DNA from: Purpureocillium takamizusanense
Lineage: Eukaryota; Ascomycota; Sordariomycetes; Hypocreales; Ophiocordycipitaceae
Length of the DNA: 64,000 nt
Direction of reading: 5' to 3'
Assembly (NCBI RefSeq): GCF_022605165.1
Contig: NC_063075.1
Location: forward strand, 124,001-188,000
The notes beneath the pieces were generated by a model. It made no database searches, was not told the origin of the DNA, and saw only the letters and a list, made by a program, of their open reading frames with translations. This document shows positions 57,609-64,000 of this stretch, one piece after another (the stretch's first letter is position 1; every line of letters begins with the position of its first letter). Both the position numbers and the translations under genes were made by a program.

Positions 57609-57621
57609 TAAGCAAAGCTGC
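57609..57621 (+). repeat. Left 13-bp inverted repeat of an outer element
   Basis: TAAGCAAAGCTGC is the exact reverse complement of GCAGCTTTGCTTA at 63987-63999. With the LINE removed, the two copies would be about 440 bp apart, the size of a MITE or a short non-autonomous DNA element. Confidence 0.5.
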
Positions 57622-57722
57622 CGAGCTATATTCTATAGCCACTATTAGATAGAGCATATTCGTAAGTTTTTACTTTTCCCTCCGGGGGCCCTCCGGGGGC
57701 GCCTGCGGCGGGCTACGCCTGC

Positions 57723-57782
57723 GGCGAGCTTCTTCATGGCGAGCTTCTTCGTGGCGAGCTTCTTCGCGGCGAGCTTCTCCCT
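57723..57782. repeat. 15-bp tandem repeat, 4 copies
   Basis: Four units of the form GGCGAGCTTCTTCNN, the last one diverged. The preceding 60 bp are also internally repetitive (CCTCCGGGGG and GCCTGCGGCG duplications). Confidence 0.85.
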
Positions 57783-57941
57783 GCCGGGGGCTTTCCTTCC
57801 TAGTCAGTAGCAGTCACGAATATTAGGATATCACGATCGTCGTGAATGGCTTCACATTAGCAAGAGACGGTTAATAGTCGGCAATTCATCGACCAATAGC
57901 TAATGAGTATTTCCAAATGGACTAGTGGCCGATCGACGGAT

Positions 57942-57956
57942 AGTCCCGAAACTCTA
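57942..57956. repeat. 5' target-site duplication of the LINE
   Basis: AGTCCCGAAACTCTA is repeated exactly at 63899-63913. The two bases AG could belong to the 3' tail of the element, so the duplication is 13-15 bp. Confidence 0.75.
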
Positions 57957-58085
57957 AAAAAAACATCATCACCAGCGAGTACGAAATTTTTGAAACAATA
58001 GCCATTTACCGAGCCGCAATACGCTCCAAAAGGTTAATTGGATAGCCAGGTGCCCGTCGTATAGCCCAAGTGCGACGCACGCACC

Positions 58086-59759
58086 ATGGCGACCCCGTGG
58101 CCTGAGGACCAAACCTGGCCCGCCGACTACCGAGAGCACGCCGCGAAATTGAGCACCTACCTACAGGCAGCACTGAAGTCGATCAACGCAGACGGACCGC
58201 CCATCGACCTAACCAAAGTCAGATACTCAATCCTCGGGACGCTGTCCCTGATCGTCAAACTACAGGGTACAGCCGACCTGGGCCGCGTCCGAGAGGCGAT
58301 CCGAGACATGCAGACCGAAGCAAAGGCCGCCGTCGAGAAGACCAACCGAGCCATGAACGACATCCGAGACGAACTCAAGAACACAAACAACATGACACAA
58401 CAGACCATTGTAAGCATACAAGAGAACGCCAATACCGCCAGGGCCGCAAGTGTTGCGGCCAAGGAGGCAATGGAAGTCAGCAAGGCAACCATGAAAATGG
58501 TAAGAGATATGAAGCCAGCAGGAGCCGCACCGCAGAATACCCTCGTTCAGACGTACGCCACCATAGCTGCTAGGGGAGGGCTCGCTGCAAGCATGCACAA
58601 CCCCGTGAATCACAGAGCACCGCCAGTCCAATCGCAACGTGAAGTTATCGTAAACATCCGAGACCCAGTCACCATCGCCAGCATCAGAGCGATGGGCCCA
58701 CGTAGCCTAAAGGCGCACATAGACAGAGCTATCGAACAAAGCAGCAACGAGCACATCAACAAGATCAAAGTAGCCTCGTCGAATCAGTTGAAAAGTGGTG
58801 ACCTCAGCATAAAGACCGCCACTAGCGCAGACATGGAAGCTCTTAGACAATTCGCAGAGGACTGGGAACAAAGGATCGGCAACGGCGCCACAGTGCGCAT
58901 CTTGACCTACGGCGTACTAGCACACGGTATCCGCACTAGCTCCATGGATATGGAGCGTTTCGACGAAGTAAAGGACGGCCTTCTGCAGGACAACAAACCG
59001 TTCATTCCTAATGCAGAGATCAAATATATCGGATGGCTCACTAAGTCATCGCCCACAAAGTCGGCATCATCTGTGATCGTGGAATTCGCGAAAGCAGAGG
59101 ACGCAAACAGAATCATCGACGAAGGACTGATTTGGCAGGGCGAGGTCTTCCAATGCGAACGATACGACAGACAGTGCCGTCTGAGACAGTGCTTCAGATG
59201 TCACAAATATGGCCACATAGGAACCCAGTGCAAGGCAACAACAGCATGCGGCTACTGCGCGCAAGATCACTCGACTCGAGAGTGTCCCACGAAAAGCGAC
59301 GAAACTGTCCCCAGGAAGTGCGCCTCCTGCAGAGGCGACCACGAGGCCTGGAACAACCAGTGCCCGACAAGGAAGGAGGAATTGGCCAAGATCAAGGCCG
59401 CCTACAAGGCACGACCCAAATATCATCCAGAGATCCCAATGCTACGAATCCCAATGGACGACATCCAAGGTCAACCTAAGGAGGCGCCAAGGCTAGGGCG
59501 GCCACCCCTGGAGCCGCGACAATCCCAGGGCGCGAGACCGGGTCGCAGCAGGTCGCCAACAAAGAAGACGCAAAAGCGCCCGAATCCAACAAGCAGCCAG
59601 GGACGCAACGAAAATGCGGACCTATCCATTAACGTCAACACCGAGAACGCACGGCCAAGGCGAGCCGTGACGAAAACGCGACGGGCACTGGAGGCCCTCG
59701 ACGTGAACATGCAGTGGACACAAGACAGCACCGAAATGGACGTTGACAACAGGGAATGA
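58086..59759 (+). CDS. LINE ORF1, gag-like nucleic-acid-binding protein
   Basis: 557 residues from ATG 58086 in a good context (CACCATGG). The N-terminal 180 residues are helical and partly coiled coil (EKTNRAMNDIRDELKNTNNM, ASVAAKEAMEVSKATMKM), suited to trimer or RNP assembly. The middle resembles an RRM-like region. Three zinc knuckles follow near residues 360-430: CFRCHKYGHIGTQC (C-x2-C-x4-H-x4-C), CGYCAQDHSTREC and CASCRGDHEAWNNQC. The C-terminus is basic and Pro/Arg-rich. It should coat the element RNA and bring it to the nucleus. Its stop overlaps the start of ORF2 in ATGA, so ORF2 is probably made by termination and reinitiation. Confidence 0.92.
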   Translation: MATPWPEDQTWPADYREHAAKLSTYLQAALKSINADGPPIDLTKVRYSILGTLSLIVKLQGTADLGRVREAIRDMQTEAKAAVEKTNRAMNDIRDELKNTNNMTQQTIVSIQENANTARAASVAAKEAMEVSKATMKMVRDMKPAGAAPQNTLVQTYATIAARGGLAASMHNPVNHRAPPVQSQREVIVNIRDPVTIASIRAMGPRSLKAHIDRAIEQSSNEHINKIKVASSNQLKSGDLSIKTATSADMEALRQFAEDWEQRIGNGATVRILTYGVLAHGIRTSSMDMERFDEVKDGLLQDNKPFIPNAEIKYIGWLTKSSPTKSASSVIVEFAKAEDANRIIDEGLIWQGEVFQCERYDRQCRLRQCFRCHKYGHIGTQCKATTACGYCAQDHSTRECPTKSDETVPRKCASCRGDHEAWNNQCPTRKEELAKIKAAYKARPKYHPEIPMLRIPMDDIQGQPKEAPRLGRPPLEPRQSQGARPGRSRSPTKKTQKRPNPTSSQGRNENADLSINVNTENARPRRAVTKTRRALEALDVNMQWTQDSTEMDVDNRE

Positions 59760-62700
59760 TCACAGAAAAGACACTCACAATACTGCAGTATAACGTAAGA
59801 AAGTCCAAGGACACGGTCATGGCGACGCTGCTGAGAGACCCACGGATACGGGAGTACGACGTTCTGGCCATTCAGGAGCCATGGAGGAACCCATTTAGCG
59901 CGACGACACACCAGCCGGCCAAGGAGCTTTTCCACCTATGCTACCCATCTACCGAGGAAGGGGAGACGGCAAGAGTGTGTTTCTTCGTGAACAAACGCAT
60001 CGACCACTCCACTTGGCACTTCCACGAAGTCAACAAGGATCTCTGCACTCTCGTACTAGAGACGCAGCAGGACGAAACCAACAAAATTGTCATCCACAAT
60101 ATATACAACCCCACCAGAGTTCAAGGAGATAGACGAAGCATACTACCTCAGCTCAAAGCCGAGCTTGAAGCAAGAAACACAGAAGAGCAGGTCATAGTGG
60201 GCGACTTCAACCTACACCACGAATGCTGGGGTGGAAGTGATATACAGAGACCAGATGTAGAGTCTCAGGAGCTGCTCGAAATTATGGATGAGTTCAGTCT
60301 GACCAGCCACCTACCCGCCGGCACAATCACATATGAGGAAGCCGAACGCCGCTCGACTATCGACCTCAGCCTCACGACAGTGGGGTTGGTCGATAGACTG
60401 ATCAAGTGCGAGATAGACCAGGGGATTAGCCACGACTCGGATCATCTGCCCATCATCACGGCGCTAGATCTGACCGTCGTTCCGCTGCAGCCCAGGACGA
60501 GAATGATTTGGAAGGCAGTCGACGAGGCAACGTTTACGAAAACGCTGCGGCGACGGCTGCCACCACTACGAAGACCGCGAACAAAGACCGCACTGGACGC
60601 ATACGTCGACGAAATTACCACTTCATTGCTTGCTGCAATTGATGAAAGTGTACCGCGAAGCCACCCAAGTAATAAGTCAAAAGCAGGCTGGGACGAAGAA
60701 TGCAAGACCATTCTCGCAGAAACCAAGCGACTACGCCGTATATACAGCCGCTACCACGACGAAGCAAGCTGGGAGGCATACCGAATTGCGAGGAACGAAA
60801 AGAAGAGAGTCATCAGCAAGGCGTTGCGCAAGGCACACAGAGAAAGAGTAGAGCAGGCCGCAGAGTCCCCAGAGTCCTTGTGGCGCATAGCCAAATGGGC
60901 ACGAACTAGACAAAGCCAAACACCCACAGTCACACCAGCACTGACGGACCCTACAACCGCCGCGACAGCGATCACGCCTAATGAGAAGGCCGACCTTCTC
61001 AGGAAGGCCCTCTTCCCCAAACCACCGGAAGCTAGCCTGGAAGACATCGACAATGCGGCATACGATAGCCAGATTCTGTTACCAAAAATATCTGAGCAAG
61101 AGGTCGACGATGCCATCCGTACCGCAGCCTCCTTCAAGGCACCGGGACCTGATGGCATCGTAAACCGAGCTCTACAGATAGCCGCACCCTGGATTAGGAC
61201 CCATTTAACCCGGATTTACAACCAAAGCCTGGCGCTTGGATACTGCCCACAACACTTCAGGAACTCCACGACCGTTGTTCTACGAAAACCAGGGAAGGAT
61301 AACTATACAGTGCCGAAGGCCTACCGGCCCATAGCGCTGCTGAACACCATCGGAAAGATCATGGACGCCATCATAGCTACAAGATTGAGTTACCTGGCTG
61401 AAACATACCAACTTCTCCCTGCAACTCATATGGGGGGCAGGAAGCTGAGATCGACAGAACATGCCCTCCATTTTGTTATTGACAAAATTTACGAGGCCTG
61501 GAACCAACGTGGCAAAGTGGCGAGCCTACTTCTGCTGGACGTCTCCGGGGCCTTTGATAACGTCTCACACAAACGGTTGCTGCACAATTTGCGAAAGAGG
61601 CGGGTCGACGAGAGAACAGTCCGCTGGATCGCAAGCTTCTTGAGAGAGAGACAAACAGAACTGTGCATCGACGGATTCCGCTCCGAACCGTATATACTCA
61701 CGACAGGAGAGCCGCAAGGATCTCCACTCTCGCCAATCCTCTACCTGTTCTACAACGCAGACCTGTTGGACCGATGCAATCAAGCCGAGAACACGGCTGC
61801 GACGGGCTTCATCGACGACGTTGCTATATTGGCGTGGGCCGACACAACGGAAGAAACATGTGAGATGCTACAGACAGCACTTCAAAGAGCGGATGACTGG
61901 GCGTCAAGTCACGCGTCTATCTTCGCTCCAGACAAGTTTCAATTGACCCACTTCACGAGAGCAACGTCCAGAATCGACACGAGCAAGCCGGTGCAAACCA
62001 GGTGGGGCGAGATCAGGCCGAAACCAACATGTAAATACCTCGGATTAACAATGGACGCCTCACTGCGCTGGAAACAACACGTCGACGAAATAGAACGCAA
62101 AGTCTCAAACACGATTGCCGCGCTCACGAGCCTCGGGAATTCGGCCTGGGGAGTCAAGACCAGGGACATGCGTGTCATCTACCGAGGCGTAGCAGTACCA
62201 CAGATGATGTATGCATGCTCAGCCTGGTCTAACGCAGGATGGGGCGGTAAGGGCTACACAAACAGGACCATAAAGAAACTGCAAAGTCTGCAAGGGAGGG
62301 CCGCTAGGGCCATAAGCGGCGCCTACAAGGCGACGTCACTACCTGCACTGGACGTCGAGATGCACCTTCTTCCAGTCGAAGAGCAGATTTGGAAACACAA
62401 TGTCGAAGCTCTAGGACGCACAAATACTGGAGTGTGTCGGGTAGCCGATACAATGCAGACCTGTCGAAGAAAAGCTACGCCCAGAGAAGCAATCAGCCAC
62501 GGCATACAAGCAAGGCATGGACCAGACATGGACAAACAGGAAAGGATCGAGCCGTTCGTTACGCCGCCATGGTGGCAAGGGCTGCGAGTCTACATTGAGG
62601 ATACAGCAGAAAAGGCGCGCAAAATACATTTACACCTCATGAGAAGGGAGACAGCGGCTCTGCACATCTATACCGACGGTAGTGGCATCAACGGCAAGAT

Positions 62701-63586
62701 CGGAGCCGCTGCGGTATGCCCAACAACGCAGCAAACACGTAGCTCATACATGGGAGACGAGGAGACCTCAACGGTATACGCGGGCGAGCTGCAAGGCATC
62801 TCGCTAGCACTGCAGATAGCACAGCAGGACAGAACGGCAGGTTACAGGCGAAGCAAAGTCCTCATCTACACAGACAACCAAGCAGCCATCCGGTCCTCAG
62901 CCAAGCCTAAGGGTAAGTCTGGGTCCTACTTGCTGAAACGCATTGCCACACAAACCATAGCACTACGAGAGCAAGGCCTGCCGGTCGAAATACGGTGGAT
63001 CCCAGCGCACTCCGGGGTACAAGGCAACGAAGACGCAGACAAAGCGGCCAAAGAAGCCACTGGATGGCGCGAGAGGGGACCAGCGGGACCGCGCGCAGAG
63101 ATGCCCGCAGATATCTACTCTCTTCATTCCACGTTGAAGACGTGGGCACACAAGGAAGCCAAAAGGACATGGGCGGCAAAGTGGGCGGCGGAGGAGCGAG
63201 GTAGAACCTCGTACCGCTACACACCCAAGCCAACCAAAAAGGTCCTGCAGCTACACGACGGGTTGAGCAAGCGCCAGAGTGCGCTTCTCGTCCAGATGCG
63301 AACAGAGAAGATAGGGCTCAACGACTTTCTCTTCAACCGAAGAGTACCGGACGCCACGGACGCCAGCTGCCCATGCTGGGAAGGACGACAAACGGTATCG
63401 CATGTCCTGCTGCGATGCCGCAAGTATCGACAACTCCGGCACCAGGAACTAGGCCACCTTCCAGGACGACACGACCTCCGGGACATATTGAACGAGCGCA
63501 AAGCAGCCGCGAAGGCCATCAAGTTCATGGAACTGACGGAGATCCTTGGGCAATTCAGGATCGCGTCCCAAACCAGACAAAGCTGA
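59756..63586 (+). CDS. LINE ORF2, endonuclease-reverse transcriptase-RNase H
   Basis: 1276 residues. The apurinic-type endonuclease covers about 1-240: ILQYNVRKSKDTV, VLAIQEPWRNP with the catalytic Glu, VIVGDFNLHHECWGG and SHDSDHLPIITAL. The reverse transcriptase covers about 440-740: KAPGPDGIVNRAL, KAYRPIALLNTIGKIMDAII, LLLLDVSGAFDNVSHKRLLH, GEPQGSPLSPILYLFYN and the active site FIDDVAILAW, an F-x-DD form. The RNase H domain lies at about 960-1100, with LHIYTDGSGINGKIGAAAV, VYAGELQGISLAL, LIYTDNQAAIRSS and HSGVQGNEDADKAAKEA; these supply the D-E-D-D residues. A Cys/His motif near the end (CPCWEGRQTVSHVLLRC) is usual for the group. The enzyme nicks target DNA and copies element RNA in place. 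All key residues are present, so activity is plausible. Confidence 0.95.
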   Translation: MITEKTLTILQYNVRKSKDTVMATLLRDPRIREYDVLAIQEPWRNPFSATTHQPAKELFHLCYPSTEEGETARVCFFVNKRIDHSTWHFHEVNKDLCTLVLETQQDETNKIVIHNIYNPTRVQGDRRSILPQLKAELEARNTEEQVIVGDFNLHHECWGGSDIQRPDVESQELLEIMDEFSLTSHLPAGTITYEEAERRSTIDLSLTTVGLVDRLIKCEIDQGISHDSDHLPIITALDLTVVPLQPRTRMIWKAVDEATFTKTLRRRLPPLRRPRTKTALDAYVDEITTSLLAAIDESVPRSHPSNKSKAGWDEECKTILAETKRLRRIYSRYHDEASWEAYRIARNEKKRVISKALRKAHRERVEQAAESPESLWRIAKWARTRQSQTPTVTPALTDPTTAATAITPNEKADLLRKALFPKPPEASLEDIDNAAYDSQILLPKISEQEVDDAIRTAASFKAPGPDGIVNRALQIAAPWIRTHLTRIYNQSLALGYCPQHFRNSTTVVLRKPGKDNYTVPKAYRPIALLNTIGKIMDAIIATRLSYLAETYQLLPATHMGGRKLRSTEHALHFVIDKIYEAWNQRGKVASLLLLDVSGAFDNVSHKRLLHNLRKRRVDERTVRWIASFLRERQTELCIDGFRSEPYILTTGEPQGSPLSPILYLFYNADLLDRCNQAENTAATGFIDDVAILAWADTTEETCEMLQTALQRADDWASSHASIFAPDKFQLTHFTRATSRIDTSKPVQTRWGEIRPKPTCKYLGLTMDASLRWKQHVDEIERKVSNTIAALTSLGNSAWGVKTRDMRVIYRGVAVPQMMYACSAWSNAGWGGKGYTNRTIKKLQSLQGRAARAISGAYKATSLPALDVEMHLLPVEEQIWKHNVEALGRTNTGVCRVADTMQTCRRKATPREAISHGIQARHGPDMDKQERIEPFVTPPWWQGLRVYIEDTAEKARKIHLHLMRRETAALHIYTDGSGINGKIGAAAVCPTTQQTRSSYMGDEETSTVYAGELQGISLALQIAQQDRTAGYRRSKVLIYTDNQAAIRSSAKPKGKSGSYLLKRIATQTIALREQGLPVEIRWIPAHSGVQGNEDADKAAKEATGWRERGPAGPRAEMPADIYSLHSTLKTWAHKEAKRTWAAKWAAEERGRTSYRYTPKPTKKVLQLHDGLSKRQSALLVQMRTEKIGLNDFLFNRRVPDATDASCPCWEGRQTVSHVLLRCRKYRQLRHQELGHLPGRHDLRDILNERKAAAKAIKFMELTEILGQFRIASQTRQS

Positions 63587-63880
63587 GCATTGGGGGGAGA
63601 CTGTAGGTACACAGACCCAAGACATGAGGCATATCGCTTCGACAGAGCCTGCAAACATTGAGCATTAGAGAGAACCACGATCTGCAGGAGCGGCCAGGCA
63701 AATGTAGATTGAGGTTGAGGAGCAAAGCGGGAATTTTGGGGGCAGCTGGTCGGGGCTTTGTTTACATTGCACTGGCGAAGTGGGGCGGCTGGAGGTTAAT
63801 CCGGTCGCGTCGGCTGCCTGCCAGACCCCGCTCACCGGGCATGGCTGCGCATTAAATTAGCGGCTACAACCGAGTAGGAA

Positions 63881-63900
63881 TTCAGTTCAGTTCAGTTCAG
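63881..63900. repeat. TTCAG tandem tail of the LINE
   Basis: Four TTCAG units close the 3' UTR directly before the 3' target-site copy. They replace a poly(A) tail. Confidence 0.85.
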
Positions 63901-63913
63901 TCCCGAAACTCTA
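63899..63913. repeat. 3' target-site duplication of the LINE
   Basis: This is the second exact copy of the 15-mer at 57942-57956. Its first two bases overlap the end of the TTCAG tail. Confidence 0.75.
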
Positions 63914-64000
63914 TTCCCTCTTATATATAAGCAAAGCTAGTAGCTGCGCTCCGCATTACTTCGTTCTTGCCTCGCAAAGCTGCTGCGCAGCTTTGCTTAA
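63914..64000. repeat. Right part of the outer element, hairpin end
   Basis: It continues the sequence interrupted by the LINE. GCAAAGCTGC and GCAGCTTTGC (63974-63983 and 63987-63996) form a perfect 10-bp stem with a 3-base loop. The last 13 bases of the stem side match the inverted copy at 57609. It is cut by the window end, so the true border is not seen. Confidence 0.5.

Larger units (their letters stand above)
56995..57956. other. Repeat-rich flank of the LINE
   Basis: It begins with the promoter of the APH-like gene. It then holds three 14-bp tandem units (57407-57448), the 13-bp terminal-inverted-repeat-like sequence at 57609-57621, a GC-rich CCTCCGGGGG duplication, four 15-bp tandem units (57723-57782) and the 5' target-site copy (57942-57956). 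No gene is supported. Confidence 0.6.
57957..63898 (+). mobile_element. Full-length Tad-like non-LTR retrotransposon (LINE)
   Basis: The element is about 5.94 kb and is bounded by the 15-bp direct repeats. It has a short 5' UTR of about 130 bp, ORF1 (58086-59759), ORF2 (59756-63586) and a 3' UTR of about 310 bp. The 3' UTR ends in TTCAG repeats (63881-63900) instead of poly(A), as in several fungal LINEs. Both ORFs are completely open and show no pile-up of the stop codons that repeat-induced point mutation would cause. The domain order (gag-like zinc knuckles; endonuclease, reverse transcriptase, RNase H) fits the Tad1/I group. It inserted in a sequence that itself carries inverted repeats. 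Confidence 0.88.

Overview
The window is nuclear DNA of a filamentous ascomycete. Genes are GC-rich, carry short GT-AG introns with CTAAC/CTGAC-like branch sites, and have ATG starts in fungal contexts. Conserved housekeeping proteins (sorting nexin 3, SF3a1/Prp21, PMT1, Sec2), Zn2Cys6 regulators, many MFS transporters and a Tad-like LINE together suggest Sordariomycetes, probably Hypocreales; the order is an inference. I saw no rRNA, tRNA or CRISPR array. Exon joins were worked out by eye from splice signals, reading frame and family resemblance; where exon sums are given they divide by three.

Layout. 0.8-9.6 kb: a small GATase-fold-like protein, a sugar/quinate-type MFS transporter that lacks its central membrane segments, an AT-rich gene-poor island with a possible small secreted protein, a secreted hypothetical protein, and a Dal5-family anion transporter. 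9.6-14.4 kb: the Dal5-type gene is divergent from a TauD-type dioxygenase gene, and a monocarboxylate-type MFS gene with a histidine-rich N-terminus converges on the latter. This looks like a sulfonate-use module, and the divergent promoter carries a perfect match to the fungal sulfur-regulator consensus. 15.4-27.3 kb: a housekeeping block (SNX3, SF3a1/Prp21, PMT1, SEC2).

30.1-37.0 kb: a divergent pair encoding a 739-residue STAND-like protein with a degenerate NTPase region and a 1087-residue AAA ATPase; both end in aspartate-rich tails. This is the best candidate here for an undescribed two-gene system. 37.6-43.1 kb: a CYP504-type phenylacetate hydroxylase divergent from a Zn2Cys6 regulator. 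45.2-55.4 kb: a membrane-anchored periplasmic-binding-protein-like protein, a secreted glycosidase-like protein, a second Zn2Cys6 regulator and a sugar transporter. 55.6-57.0 kb: an APH-like phosphotransferase.

57.6-64.0 kb: an apparently complete non-LTR retrotransposon with two intact ORFs and a 15-bp target-site duplication. It is inserted in an older sequence bounded by 13-bp inverted repeats, so two transposable-element layers are nested here.
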